This document shows positions 1-14,300 of a stretch of 64,000 nucleotides of DNA, piece after piece; the stretch's first letter is position 1; each line of letters opens with the position of its first letter. Below the pieces are notes generated by a model. The model made no database searches. It had not been told where the DNA came from and saw only the letters and a program-made list of their open reading frames with translations. A program made the translations under genes and the position numbers. Where the stretch lies: positions 63,405,501 through 63,469,500 of the forward strand of contig CM073593.1 of assembly GCA_037074705.1 (NCBI GenBank). The letters run 5' to 3'. Source of the DNA: Zhengitettix transpicula (Eukaryota > Arthropoda > Insecta > Orthoptera > Tetrigidae).

Positions 1-3000
1 TTATTACTATTATAGACAATATATTTACAAAAGCCAAAGGTTAGCTGTCAATTTTAAATTATAATACAAACAAATAAGCGTAAAAATAAAAAAAAATTAC
101 ACGGCCTGAAGTCAAACAGTGCGGTTTAAAAATACGACAAACTTTACAAACAACCGCAGTAAAAAAAAATTAAATGAATTGACAAAAACATTTTGTATGG
201 GAATTTTACAATTTTAAATATACTTATAATTTCATCAAATTTATATACTATGAAAATTAATTATTTATATATACATATATACGAACTTCTAATAAATAAA
301 TAAAAAATTCGCATCATTCTAAGGTCACATAAAATATATAATTTTGATTTTCTTCAAGACTATAGAACTATTACATAAATAATGAAATAATTGTTCAAGC
401 ATTCTTTATTTGCTAAAATTGAATATGTAACTCGTACAGGATTTCAAATCACATTAGTTCCTAACTCGACCTTTAGATTCGGTAACTTCCCACATGACTT
501 CATGAAAGTTTCACAATTCCAGAAGGTATTCTTTTGTCCATCTCCTCCAGAAGTCGTCTGCGGTCTTCTGGCCGCATGCCAGTTCCAGATATTTCTTTAC
601 TCCTGCTTCCTGTCTTGTTGAGATCCCGAAACCAAGCTCTTTCCTGTCATGTAAGACAATGTAAACTGTTATAATTATCAATCAGCTTTATGAGTTGTTT
701 GAATATGTAGAAATTATAAAAGTTGTAATTCCGTATTCTGGAACATAGTTTTCCGGAAATTTAGCAATCCTATTACTATAGTGTACTGTTAAAAATAGGC
801 ATTTCAAGAATAACACTAAAATAATAGTGAAATATACTAAGTAGACTGATTTAGTAAGAATGAAAACAGTACATATTTAATGTAAATCTATATCTTCAAA
901 AACCGTAATGCTGTTCAGAGTTAAGTAATAAATAAAAGTAGTATACTTTTCGACGTCATATTAAGGTTTTTCTTTAGATTAATGTCAATCAAAATTTTCC
1001 TTTAACTAACAACTGGAACGTTTTAGCATTTAAATATGTGATTTTATACATTGCTTGACACGAATTCTGTCGTTTTTAAGTTGTATAATTGCAGTTTTCA
1101 TAGTTTCCAAATGTTTTTGGAAATATAGTGCACAAACTCACAGATAGAAATATTTTTCTACAGTTTGCTAAATTTCCTTTTATAAATGCATATTTTTTGT
1201 GGTCTGACATTCTTGTTACTGCGATTTTTACATTCTGTGGGAGCATTTTCACTTACCAAATTGAAACTCAGTTTAACAATTGGTGCTTTTAGTCAAATTA
1301 CACACATTTTACTAAAAGAGACTAGTAAATGAATGATTAATTACTCAAAGAAAAAAGTGGTACACTTTTAGTTTTCCGTTTTTTATTGATAAAATAATAA
1401 TAAATTGCCTTAACCCAATTTTGTTATTGAAGTAAGTTAAAACCTGATAAGTAAAGCACGTTTGTCGTACAATTACTGGTTATGTTCATTTTCCACTTCT
1501 TATTTAAACATAAATTACTTTACCAATTCTAATAAAAATTAAATATAAAAATTTCCTAACCCAAAACATACTGTGATTTTCCTTATAATTGCGTTTTGTC
1601 CAATAAATAAGTCATTTGACGGCCATCTGATATTATTTTAATGGTATTCCAATGAAACTAAACACAATCATGAGAATTAAATTTTATTTTCCCATTCTCA
1701 TTATTACCAACATTCTGCACTTTTATTTAATATTAACCAAAATTATATATTTCACTTACTGACAGAAAATATTTTAAATTTAATGTTTCCGCGATTCGCA
1801 CACTTAACTTTGAATATAAATTTGTAGCATTTGGCTTGAAATATTTTCAATAGCAAATCTTCCGAATTTTATACCTTTCATTTTTCCATGTACACAACCG
1901 CATGAATTATTTTAAGATTACGGTATCCTACAAATGTGTTTGAAAAACGTGCTTCTTTACATATTCATTTGTTATGTTACCGTCTGGACGTATCGCGTCT
2001 TCTGTTCAACTTTTTAACACATTAATCTGTTAGTTCTGATACACCGTACGTGGAATAAAGTTATTTTTTATTTTAAAGCCCAGAATGAATATATTACACG
2101 ACGAAAAAAATTTATTTACTCATTAAAGTAAATTACTGAGCCGCATGCACATGAGCTCCACTTCCTCGTAATTTCTTCATACAATTTGTTAATAATACTT
2201 AATTTTGTATTCATCTGCTGTATTATTAAATTTTGTTGAGAATTTTTATCACATATTTCTTTTTATGTAGAATTACTATATACAAATCGTCGTAAAAACA
2301 TGTTATAGAAGGTAAAGTAATTTTATGAAATCCAGTCGTACATTAGTTAAGTTAAAAATTATACCAATATTCCCACAAATTGTTAAATAACGTGAAATGA
2401 TATTAAATACCAACATTAACCTTCGATAATTAATATGTTTCTCTAAATTAAGCAATTGCAATTGTTTATCGATTTTCTGACAATCTCTAAATGTTACTTT
2501 TTATTATAATGTTTTATATAATTTTCTGTATTTTATATAATGTTTTTATTATAATCTTCATAATTAATTTTTATTTGATTTTAAGTTTTGTAACTAATGA
2601 TTGTTTTTTTATCTTATATTTTGTTTTTTAAATTTGTAATTTAAATTATTGTATTTTTCCCTCAACCATTTGAAATTTTTTTTTAGTTATCTGATTTATT
2701 AATCTAAATATAATCGTACAAGAACACGTTTTTATAAGTTTTATATTCTGTCACAGTAGAAACCTGACAAATAATATTCACATATCCAGACAGATAAATC
2801 GTAATATGGCGATTCTGTCAGTCATAACAGAGTCTGGGAAGGGTACAAATTTGTCCAGAAACGCTGAGGTGTTAAATAAAAAAAAATTAGATCAATACAT
2901 TTTAAATTATAAAAAAGTGTGTTAATTGTCGTTAATTATATATTTTTAATTTTTTTATTTTACTAATAATTAACTATTTTATTTATACAGGTGGGAAAAA

Positions 3001-4645
3001 ATTTAAATTGCGTAGTAGTGAAATATTTCCTGGAACAACCTTTATGAATCCTCCTTTCTATATACATTCTGCTTTTAAGCATATCATTTGGCCTTGTTAA
3101 ACCTGAAACTACGACCGTTTACGTTATTTTGTAAAGAAAACGCCTAGAATACTCGTAAAAGTATATCAAGATTTATATGAATCGACACATATGGCAATGG
3201 TACACGCGTGACTAAAAACATATCTGCTCGTAGGAACTAAATAATTTAAAACGAGATAGAGAATTTCAATTAATACACCACACTGACGCCAGGAACAGAA
3301 TTTAGCGAGATGAAATTAATTTACCCTCTCACACTCAAACAATATGCCGAGTTGGAGCTCATTACCAACTGGTTCATAATTTCGAATAGGCTCTGCCGAT
3401 AGTCTGAGTTGTACGGTAAATCAAGGGTGAAGACATCAAAGCGTCTTCATCTGACATCAGTAGTGAAAGTTCAAATTACCTAGAACGCTAATTCATCATG
3501 GCCACGAGTTTCGAAGCTGTGATTCAGATTCTAAGGATGGATAAAGTCAGTCATTTCTAAAGACTATTATTCTACTAAATTACCATTGTATGCTTTAACA
3601 ACGATCATTTGCCGCAACATAAGCTTTTTATTCTTAAAGACTACTTTTTTCAAACTAACTTTGGAATAATTACTGCATAATCGAGTTATATTCCAAATAT
3701 AAAAATACAATAAAGCACGTTGTCAAAAACTATTCATTCATAAAACAACTATTTTTCCTTTTACATTTTTTCCCGAAAAATGGAAATTGATTCCTTATGT
3801 CATCATTTTTAGTTAGAAAATTGACATATATAAAATAATTTATTTTTAATATGGAGCATTATCTGAAACCGATATCGTCACTGTCGGAAAACTGTAAACC
3901 AGAATATGACAATAATCTTTTTCACATTAATTTATAAGGTAACCGAATTTATAAGGTAACCGAAATTAAAATATTACATATTTCGAGAATTATGGAAAGA
4001 AGTGAAATTAATTCCGGTGGGCCTAATTTATCCAGGATTCCATTAATATTAATAGCCTAAGACCATATTACGCTTTCATAAGAAAATTCATAACCAACTG
4101 CCACTAGAACTTTGTGTGATATATATCGTAACTCGTTGATAAATTTTCTGCTCCAAGTTATATTTTGAAGCTTGTGTGATTTCATAACCTAAACCCTGTC
4201 TAGTTGCAGCAGATTAAAACATAAGAAATTTATATAAGACAAAATATAATTCACTTCATACTCCTGACGTTTTTTATGACTAGTTGCAGAAGATTAAAAC
4301 ATGTGAAATGTATACCCCTGTCGTATTTTATTTATTTTTTTCACCGTATTATACTCGTTGTCACGTAAATCAAAATGTCCTTAAGATCTTTGGTGTTAAA
4401 ATATTTACTTTCAATAATTAAATTTATGTTAAATACCAGGCTAACTGCTAAATGTCAATGATCAGATAATATTCGTTACACAAACAGTATTATCCCTTAC
4501 AGAATAAATATCCGTTACATAAATGCTTATGAAAATTACTTTACCAATTTTGAGAAAATATTCATAAACGCATTGATTATAGGTGAGATATGCCTCTTTC
4601 GACTCATTTCGTTTGATTAGATATTTCAGTAAGAAGAAGGTAAAG
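1..4645. other. AT-rich intronic DNA, no gene recognised
   Basis: Long A+T-rich stretch. The ORF at 391-621 has no recognisable motif and is probably chance. Two small local duplications are visible: AAGGTAACCGAA repeated near 3935 and 3955, and TAGTTGCAG(C/A)AGATTAAAACAT repeated near 4201 and 4282. The ORF on the - strand at 4462-4746 runs into Rep-1 and is not a gene. Confidence 0.6.
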
Positions 4646-4959
4646 ACAGGCTGTGTATAGGGTAATCCACATAGTGACAACTCCCCTCTTATAACATAGG
4701 AAAAGGCATGAAAGGGGGATGCGGAAAGGTAGAGAAAGGAAGCCAAGGGTAAACTAGGGACGCCGGGCTATGGTTTAAGGATCCTACACGGCAATTAGCC
4801 TAAAAGTGATGCAGGAAAAATCCTAGAAAAACCTGCATCAGGGATATCGGGCATTTGGTACTTGTCCCACGCCCTTCCGATAGCGGGAGACGAGTTTACT
4901 GTGGGGACGCAGCATTCCATTTTCAGTGCCTCGAACAGTTTAGGAGGCAGCTGACCGAT
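4646..4959 (-). repeat. Rep-1 copy 1 (5'-truncated)
   Basis: Contains the Rep-1 landmarks AGCCAAGGGT, AAGGATCCTAC and CCCACGCCCTTCCGATAGCG. Its 3' end (left side) is the variant ACAGGCTGTGTATAGGGTAA rather than the ACATGAGGGTAA type. It stops at GGCAGCTGACCGA, where the poly(T) of copy 2 begins at once, giving a head-to-tail pair. Confidence 0.9.
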
Positions 4960-5334
4960 TTTTTTTTTGATTTTTTTAGGGCAACAGGGTACATGAGGTT
5001 AGTCCACGTTGGGCAACTCCCCTTTAATAGCATAGGAAGGGATTTGAAGGGGGGGATGCGGAAGGGTAGAGGAAGGTAGCCAAGGGTTAACTAGGGACCC
5101 CGGGCTATATTTTAAGGATCCTACCTGGCATTCGCCTAAAGAAATGCAGGGAAAACCCTAGAAAAACCTGCATCAGGTAGGTCGGGCATTGGGTACTTGT
5201 CCCACGCCCTTCCGATAGCGGGAGAGGAGTTTGCTGTGGGGACGCAGCATTCCCTTCTCCATGCCTCGACCAGTTTAGGAGGCAGCTGGCCGACTATTCC
5301 AATGGGAATAGCGAACAACTCTTGCAGCTGGCCG
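4960..5334 (-). repeat. Rep-1 copy 2, with 60-codon ORF
   Basis: Begins with T-rich sequence then AGGGCAACAGGGTACATGAGG, the ACATGAGG-type 3' end. The - strand carries an ORF (5136-5318) ending SRVFPAFL. The upstream end is odd: after AACTCTTG it repeats GCAGCTGGCCGA, present about 45 bp earlier, then enters unrelated DNA. Confidence 0.9.
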
Positions 5335-7845
5335 AAAATAAACGGAATTTACTTATTCTAATTCAGAGCAACTTAACTACGAGGTACATTAAATTATTTA
5401 CTGCTTCAGAGACTGGGAATTCCTCTTCCTAAATTGTTTTTATTGAATTTCGTGGCTATTTTCTGCGTGAATATTATTCCTTTTACAGCGAATAAAAGGA
5501 AAATGAAATTCCAGGGCCTAAATCAAATTTTAATTTCGTAACCTCAGACATATATTGTATACTGATAAATTTGAGTTCATAAGTAATGTTTCCCTGTTTT
5601 CTAATATATTCTAAATTAAAACTGTTCACACGGCTTTAGCGATTTTAATTACCTGACGAAAACAACAAGTATTGCAGAAATGTGTGGTATTTATATTGTC
5701 ACCTAATAATGTTTGTTATTTGGTTATTTAGTTATATAATTAGTATATTTTAACTCAAACGTATTATATTTTATAACATACATTCAGCGACATTCTTAAC
5801 TAACAATACAGAACTTAATTTGATCTAGGTGAATCGGTTTTAATTAATGAAAAAAATTTAAAAATGAATACTACAGTTTCACTCGAGGGTTGTCGCACTT
5901 GGAAGAATTATTTCTTAATTTTATTGTAAAGTTATTTAATGAAGGTCTTGTTTAAAATCAGAAAAATAAGGAACAGAATTTTTTGAAAGTGTTACAGATA
6001 CAACGCCATTTAATTTCAATACATTTTTATTTATTTTAAAATCACCTTTAAAGTTAATTTAACTAAATTGTAAAGACCGTTGGGAATTCTTTAAACCCCT
6101 TAATGATTCCGAGTAAAATTAGATAATACCTGCGTAAATTAGAATGTAACAACGTCACTAGAATCATATGAAGATTCCAAAATCACCATTTTTTTTGTGA
6201 AATTTATCATGCCATTTGTTCCTCTCGGATCTTTTCGTCGCTCCTGTTCGTGACACGGATTGGATCGCCAAGAATAGGCCATTTCTCATGCTACGTTCTA
6301 CCATTAATCATGCAACACTATTGAGAAGTGTTTGTTCAGCTTCCCTTCCTCCGAATCCGTCCCTAAATACACAAAGGCGTGACTTCGTCCCTTTACCCCA
6401 GTTCTTGAGAAGAAGTAAAAATACGCATAATGAATTATAAAATATACTGCAACTGGCAGGAGCCATATTCGTAAATTTCCCTTTGGAACACAAAGACTAT
6501 TAAGGGGAATTTAGATAATAGATTGCGCTGGAAAGAATCATAAATAGTATTCAGATTTTATCTTCGTTTTTATACCCACGAAACACGTCTGGTGGTCTCG
6601 TGCGGATATTCGCTAACTTATATGAACGTATCTAAAGAAACAAAAACTACAACTAACAATTGTTCTGATTATAAATAAATTTTTTTTATTCTCCGAAAAA
6701 TTAAAAAAAAATTTTTGCGTTAACTTGGCAAAAAATTTCTTTTTTTGAATTTCTGTAATCGTTTTTCAAAGTTTTGGAAGAAAACCAAAGTTTTACTACA
6801 CTGATATAATAATTTTTTTAATTTTAAATAGTATATTTCTTTGAAGACTCTTTCTATAATCTAAATAATTGCAATAAATTGTTGTAGTTTATTTATGGAA
6901 TTATTGCAACATTTAAAACTCGAAATATTTCTCTTACGTCGAAAACTCTTGAAATAAAAGTTAAAAATTTGGACGCGTCAGCCAATCACACGTTTATTAG
7001 CAGTAATTAAAGTAAGAGGAAATTTTACAAAATACTATTGAAATTTTATTTTGCGGAGACACAAAGGAATGCCGCAGATGTTAGTAGACAATTAAGATGC
7101 AGACGGCAAATAGGACCGCAATCAATGGGTACAAGAGGCACATGGTGATATCTGACCCGCAATATCTCAGAACGTGACTTGGTTCCCTAAACTCCTGACA
7201 AGCTTAACGTCGCTCTATGGAATCCATTTGCCGATCTGATGGGACGAAAGATCTAATGACCTAGGGGTCGGTAATGTCCTCTTATTGGCCGCGGCTGTTC
7301 TCCGCGAACAATGAAATCAAACCGTGCTTCCGAATTCCCTTTCGCTGATATTTCCAATTTTCAAGCCCAGTAAAATAAGCCATTCGTTTTTATAACGCCA
7401 TGCCTATCGATCTATTGAAAGCTTTTGACGTATTTTCTCTTTAACTTGCTTGTAAAAAATTATCATCTGACTCTCATCCCGCAGACTATATTTTTGCGAA
7501 TTTCAGTTGTCAATGTAATTAGTTTCGGCTCTCATATTATTCAATGGAAAAGAAATAATTAGGCTCCACAGTCTGCATGTGTTTATTTATTCTCTTTATC
7601 TCTATAAAAATAATAACTACGTCCAGCTTCACAGAAATAATTCCAGATGCATTTTCACCAGACATTGAAATGTTTTGTTCCAATTTATTTCTACTGATAT
7701 TTTTATTTTCGTATAGGAACTTAAAAAATAGCAATTTTTAATATTTTCTTGATAATGTAAATTACTCAGAAAATACAAGTATACGTATAATTGAATTTCA
7801 AATTTAATAATAATCTGGGATTGTGTTCATTATTTTTTTTTATGT
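5335..7845. other. Intronic DNA, mostly AT-rich; GC-richer block 7040-7330
   Basis: No coding motif recognised. ORFs at 6216-6440 and 6308-6493 overlap on opposite strands and look accidental. The block 7040-7330 is distinctly richer in G+C than its surroundings and matches no repeat in the window. One hammerhead-like motif lies at 5648-5702. Confidence 0.55.
5648..5702 (+). repeat. Hammerhead-like motif, site 1 (putative Penelope-like element remnant)
   Basis: Reads CTGACGA (5653-5659), then 17 nt, then GAAA (5677-5680), then TGTGTGGTATTTATAT. The spacing and the tail GTGTGGTATTTA are shared with five other sites in the window. CTGANGA and GAAA are the two invariant core strands of the hammerhead ribozyme. 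The ribozyme reading is inference. Confidence 0.5.
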
Positions 7846-8318
7846 AGACAGGCTATGTATAGGGTAATCCACATAGTGGCAACTCCCCTCTTATAGCATA
7901 GGAAAGGGATTTGAAGGGGGGGATGCGGAAGGGTGGAGGAAGGTAGCCAAGGGTTACTAGGGCCCCCGGTCTACATTTTAAGGATCGTACCCGGCATTCG
8001 CCTAAAGAAATGCAGGACAAACCCTAGAATAACCTGCATCGGGTAGATCTGGCATTGGGTACTTGTCCCTCGCCCTTCCGATAGCGGGAGAGGAGCTTCC
8101 TGTGGGGACGCAGCATTCCCTTCTCTGTGCGTCGACCAGATTAGGAGGCAGCTGGCCGACTATTCCAATGGGAATAGCGAACAACTCTTACCGTATGCCC
8201 AATGTCTGTGACCCCGGAACATACACCTCTCAGAACAGGCCGAGGTGCCTCGGCTTGTGGGAACCTTAGTTCAAAAACGAAGAGGAAAAGGCATCCCCAA
8301 AGGTAGCCCCTTCGTATG
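7846..8318 (-). repeat. Rep-1 copy 3, near full length, with ORF
   Basis: One of the longest single copies, about 473 bp. The 3' end is the ACAGGCTATGTATAGGG variant. The 5' side reaches the block ATACGAAGGGGCTACC and lacks only the terminal palindrome. The - strand ORF is at 8002-8184; the + strand ORF at 8063-8269 is its shadow. Confidence 0.92.
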
Positions 8319-11300
8319 TCATTATTCGGATGGTTCCCACACAGATTTTTATATTAAGTATGTGAACTAAAGCACGTAGAGAGAAAATTTAAATCAAGCT
8401 GTTATTAGTTTCCTCCTCGCCTACTTCACTTGATTTGGGTGGATAATTACATGAAACGTAAATCAAAATATAATTATTCAGTTTTCTGCTGTGTAGTAAA
8501 AGGTCTCTTGTAATAAAGTATTTGACAAAGGATAGTTGTCTGAACTTAACGACTACTTTGAAATATAAAATGCAGGTTATATTAAATATATTTTGTGATG
8601 AGGGGAGACGAAACTAATTTGAAAACATCTCAACTACTTTTAGAAATACTTACTAAAACGAATATTTCAACGCATTTCCGAGGATGTCATTAAACTTGAC
8701 CATTAATTTCCAGCTAACAGAAAGTCTCTTGTTAAACGTACAAAATTAACTCATTCACATTTAGCAATATAAATTTCAAAAACTTTGACATCATTTCCTT
8801 TATGCAATACGCAACACACGCTTGATCTCGTTTATTTATTCGGTTGTAAGGTAAGTTATGTTGGAAGTTAAATTAGCTTTTCCGGGTATATTAATTAGCA
8901 TATATGTAAAATATGAACAAAATAATATTCTAATTGAGAAATGCTTCTGAAAGTAGCATTATTGATAACGTTCCAGTCATGTAGGTCAATTGTAGGTACT
9001 ACGAGTTTTCGTACTTAATTATTTTTACAATTCTATTAATGAATATTTTTAGGAAAATAAAAGCCAAATGTGATAAATTATCGTACTTGAAAATTTTGTT
9101 TTCAGTGTAAAAACCGAAGTGTCAATTGCTCCTTAAATAGAGAAGACAAAATGTAATAGAAAATTTTATTTCCCAGCTTCCGGCTTACAAGATTACTTTT
9201 TCGGTTCTATATATATTCTATGTATAGTAATACATCGTATTATTATTCAAAAAATTTGCTTTTTCAGAATAAACTTAAAAGCTACCGGGACAATCTCTTA
9301 ATAAGCGTACTTTAATATTTAACGAAAAATGTCATTTGTTTACTATTATTTATTTGAAAATGATTACTATTATGAATATGTTTCTCTCTTTTTTCACGTT
9401 ATTATTAAACACTTTTCGTATAAAGAGCTATTATTACGGTTCGTAAGACAAATTTTACGAACGCATTTCCATAATTATCAAAGATTTTGCCTTCTATATT
9501 TATTTCGACATAGCTTATTCATTTATATTAATAACACGACAAACAAGAATAATTTCATTTTTATTTTTCCTCAAGTAATGTGATTTATAATGCATATTAC
9601 ACTGGGATTTGTGTCTTATCGCAGATCTGGATGTGGATGCTTACTAATTACTAGGTGATTCGTAGCTGGCTTCTGTAGCTGAACTTATCTAAGCTTTTCA
9701 GCACAATCAGATAAAACAAAACTGCATATAATTTAGTGAACTTTTTGGCAAATAAATGGTACATGTTTAGAATATTACAAGTCTATTTTAATAATACCTA
9801 CGTTGCAAATAGAAAAAGGAGTGAAAATTTGTTCATAATATTCTGTTATAAGTTTAAAATTTTATAGTTAATCTGGCGTTAAAAACATCTCATTGTTGTT
9901 TACAAAAACAACAATAATTGAAATAAAATTGCATCGCGCTCGTTGACATAAAACATAAAAAATAAGTTTTGTTAATTTCAATGTTTAAAACTTATTCACA
10001 CAAAAAAATCTCGTTTTAATTCACCTCACTATCAATAAATATGGAATATCTATTATACTGATCTTTATTACAGTTTTTTCCCGTTATACATTAGGAGCTT
10101 TCTGAACATTGGTTCCATCATTTTTGTAATATTAAAGTATTTTAAAAACATTTATAATGGTATCACAAATCAATGTCTCTAAAATATAGGTGTGTGTCAA
10201 TCATAAGTGTAACACGTTATTATGTTTTTCTTAATATTGTAAATGTTTTTAAAATAATTTAATATTACAGATGATTATGGAACCAAAGATCCGAAAGCTC
10301 CTAATATGCGTACAACGGGGTTTTTCGGAATAATAAGACTGTAATAAAGAGGTTTAGAGACAATCTAGTATGAAATCGGTATTAAAATGAAGAAATGAAA
10401 CGTAAAATAAATAATCAAGTTGTGGAGTAAGAAATTAATAGAAAAATGTATGTTACGTAATAAATAGTAAATAAAATTAGATGTCAGAGATGAACAAATT
10501 AGATTTTTAAGAATCGAGAATCTCTTATCTACAAACGGAGGAGAAGAGGTCATTTTATTTAAAACCAAGCATCTGCTGTGAACCGAATTGTAAAAGAATA
10601 GTTGAAAATGATTTTTTTCTGATGAGTTTTGTACTGGTTTAATATGTTTTTGTATATTCAGTGCATAACTCTTACCTCAAATTAGGAATTTCAGAGAAAC
10701 ATCTTTTTATTTTCCTGTGTATTTACATACGTACACTTGTCATTGAAACTAAAGAAAATAAAGTTGGCCTTACTAAGTCATTTAAGCTACAAAGCTGATT
10801 GATTTTATTTTTCATTATAATTTGTCTACATTATAATATAGTGGAACATACCTAAGAAACGTCAGGCCATTATTTTAATTTATTCATTAAATAACGTTTA
10901 ATTTATCAGGGTTTTGTGATTGTTAACTTCGATATGATGATAAATTATTCACTAGTAAATTTTACATATCGAATTCGAGTATGTAATATATACTTACAAT
11001 GAAATATCTTGGCATCGGATGCTCATAATCTACATATCGCCAGTGCATTAGGTCACATGTGTTTGAAATTGTTATTGCCTCAGCGTGCCCGGAATTCAAA
11101 GGACGCGATTTAATACATTAATACCTGAGATAATCAAATCTGTGATACGGATTCCTAAATCATGTAACCGTTTTATATGTGCTATTTATTCGTCCTGGAA
11201 AGAATATCACATGAGAAATGATTGTCAATGTATTATTTAAGTTAATTGTTTTAATAGATCGTCATATATAATTATAACGTATAATGATAATTTTTGTAAA

Positions 11301-14300
11301 GAAAATCAAATTTTGGTTTCAAATGTTGTTAAATTACCATAGAAAATTATTTCGGTAGATGCATACGATTATTGAGTGCCTAACTGAATGACAACAGAGT
11401 TAGAGGACCTGCAACTCATGCTTCTTCAATTATTAACGGAAAAAAACATAATTGAGTTTAAAAAAGCATTATTTAATGTATAGAATCTTAAATGACGTAC
11501 AATGTTCCATAATTATTCTCTCAGATATATCGGCTGAAAATTAAATATAACAGTTACACACTATTATTATATCAATAATTGTGTTCATTAAAGAGAAAAA
11601 CATTGTAATCCTTAAACAAGGATTTTATTTTCCCTTTTTATCAAAGATTTAATAACTTCGTAGCTCTTTGAGTAAGCTCCTACATTATTGCTTCACGAAA
11701 GTAGTTTCTGAAGTTTATTTTCACAGTTCCTGGAATCAGGTGGTGTTGACACATCAAGTATTTCATTACGTCTTGTTACTGTCACAAAGGGAATTTCTGA
11801 ACAGTTTAAAGAGAGCCGTTTTCAAGTCAATTTAAGGTTAATATTCTGTCAGTACTAAAAGTGCAAAAAGGCAGCCTTCATCTGGTCTCTAGGTAGCATT
11901 ACCAATGCAAATGTGAACCGAAGTTGGAGCGCGTGGGCTTAACAGCTCACCACTTATGAAGTTGGACTCACTCAAGAAATAGGATCTGCGTACGTGAATG
12001 CTGATCATCTCTGGCAGAGTCACATATCTCACCGTGATAAACAAAGTCTCTAAGTCGGTCTCCAGGTCTGAACTTAAAAAATTCAATTAAAAGCAGTATC
12101 TAGAATTTACTGTAATTTCACGAAAAAAACAATAACTGGTTTCTTGATAAAATTAATTACATTAAAAATACAGTCATTGAGACATTATTCAGGAAAATAT
12201 TTATTTATAAAGTAAACAACCATAATGAGTAATTTATAAAATTTTAAAACACCCATTCATTTTATAATTAATATTTGCGAAATAAAATATATTTATTCAA
12301 GATACCTAAAACGTTCCTATATTTAAAATAATTCGCTTACAATTAAATATAAATGTATAAATTGATTTAAGATAAATTATGAAGAACTTCCAAACTTAAC
12401 AGAAATTATCTAGTTCCAGATTCTAATAATTACATGACATTTCTCATTGGAGTCGATTCTTTTTAAATTTTTAGTTGTATTAATAAAAATTCTAAAAATA
12501 AATTAAAATAAATTAAAATAACTAATAATTTTTTATCGTATAATATGTGTGAGATTTTCGTTAATTTATAATTAATTTCTCTGACGATGCATGGTATAGT
12601 AGATTTTTTGTTACTACGGGAATTGCAGATAAAGAATGCATTGCATCTTGCACTCAAAATTTATCTATATAACATCAGTAATGGATGCTGTTACTAAAAT
12701 AATTTGGCATTGTTTGGAAATTATTTATAATGCTCCAAATTCATTGTACATCTGACGAAAATATATTTAGGACTGAAATGCCGTGTTAATATACATTATT
12801 AATTTATTTCTGACATGAGGCTATTTCATTGACTTATAATATATTTTTATAAATTGAAAATTATTTACCTCCCCTAATTTGTGGTGAAAGGTGAATAAAT
12901 TTCCAAAGATCATATTCCAAATTTATTTTTAATACATTTATTTTATATATCAGCTCATTTAGTATAAATAATTCAATTACACTAAATCTCAAATATTACT
13001 ATAAAAATCAATGATGCACTATATTTAAGGGTAACAGTATGTACTTCTAAATTACTCAAATAAAAACTCATTATTTATTCTTTAAATAAGAGGTTTTTCT
13101 CATGTATTAATTTAAAATAAATTGCAATTAATTAATTATTTTTTGTTGTTTACCTGGGCCGTTAAATTTTATCTTCTTTTAAATCATTAATAAGTTTATC
13201 TACACAAGAGTTTTACATTTTCATTAATTTATGATTGAAACCAGTTTTCTCTGTTCATAACAAGTCATGTTTGTCAGAAAAATTAATTCACATTAACTTG
13301 AAATTATTTATTTAATTATTACGGGTACAAATATGATTAGTAAATTCATGGCAAACAATGACGCTGTAGAATTGAACATTCCACATAAAGAAATTAAATA
13401 TCTGGAAACATGTATTATTATTTAATGCAGAAATTTTTTATCTACTGCTTGAAGCACGATACATTTAAATATAACTTCAAATCAATTTGTCTTTATTTTA
13501 GATTTTTCAACACACATAATGAAAATTTGAAACATTCCAAACTACGATTCTCAGGCTTGTAGCTTGACTAAAGAATTTTATTTCTTAAATTAAATGAAAA
13601 TTCGTTCATATAGTACCGTTTGTATAACTTTAAGATCTAGAATTCATATTTACTCTCGGTCACACCCTCAATTGCATAACCCAAAGGTTCCGGTTTTCGT
13701 TCTTATTCAACTCGACATTCGTAAGCCCCGTCGCTCTCAATAGCCAGAGGAGAGACAAAGGAGGAGTTTCATCTTGATAGACAAGCTGTCGGGTGTACTC
13801 AAGCTCATCACGATCCATTTGCCAACTTCACCGTGCTCACTTTCATAGTTCTATTTCCCAGGAGGCAATTTCGTTCTCACGCCAGATACTTCGGTTTTAC
13901 AACGATTTTCCGCTCTCATATTGCCTCTAAATTCTTTCAAATTAGAAATGATTCGTTGTTTTATTGCTTTCGTACGGTTCTCAATTAATTTTGAATATTC
14001 GTTTTCAATCTCCTGATAAAATTTCTCTTTCTATATAATTGACACGTAACTACTAACGGAAATTATAGTCTGTTTAAAAGTAGAAGACCGATGGTGGTTA
14101 GTTGCTGCGAGGGGTGTGATGTAGAATCAAGCAATATCAACGCTTGAAATAAAGAGCTGTAGAACAGCCTTGCCACACGACGGCGGTGTTATTCTATAGT
14201 TTTCAGTGAGCTGTATAGGCTGTTGACGTTTACTTCTCGCGAATGTTGTGACCTAGGGAGCAAGTGGAAAAACTGCCTCATCCCTCATCCAAGTGGACAC

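Noticed and set aside
4960..5334. Rep-1 as a classic tRNA-derived SINE
   Set aside because: I could not find convincing A-box and B-box promoter sequences near its 5' end.
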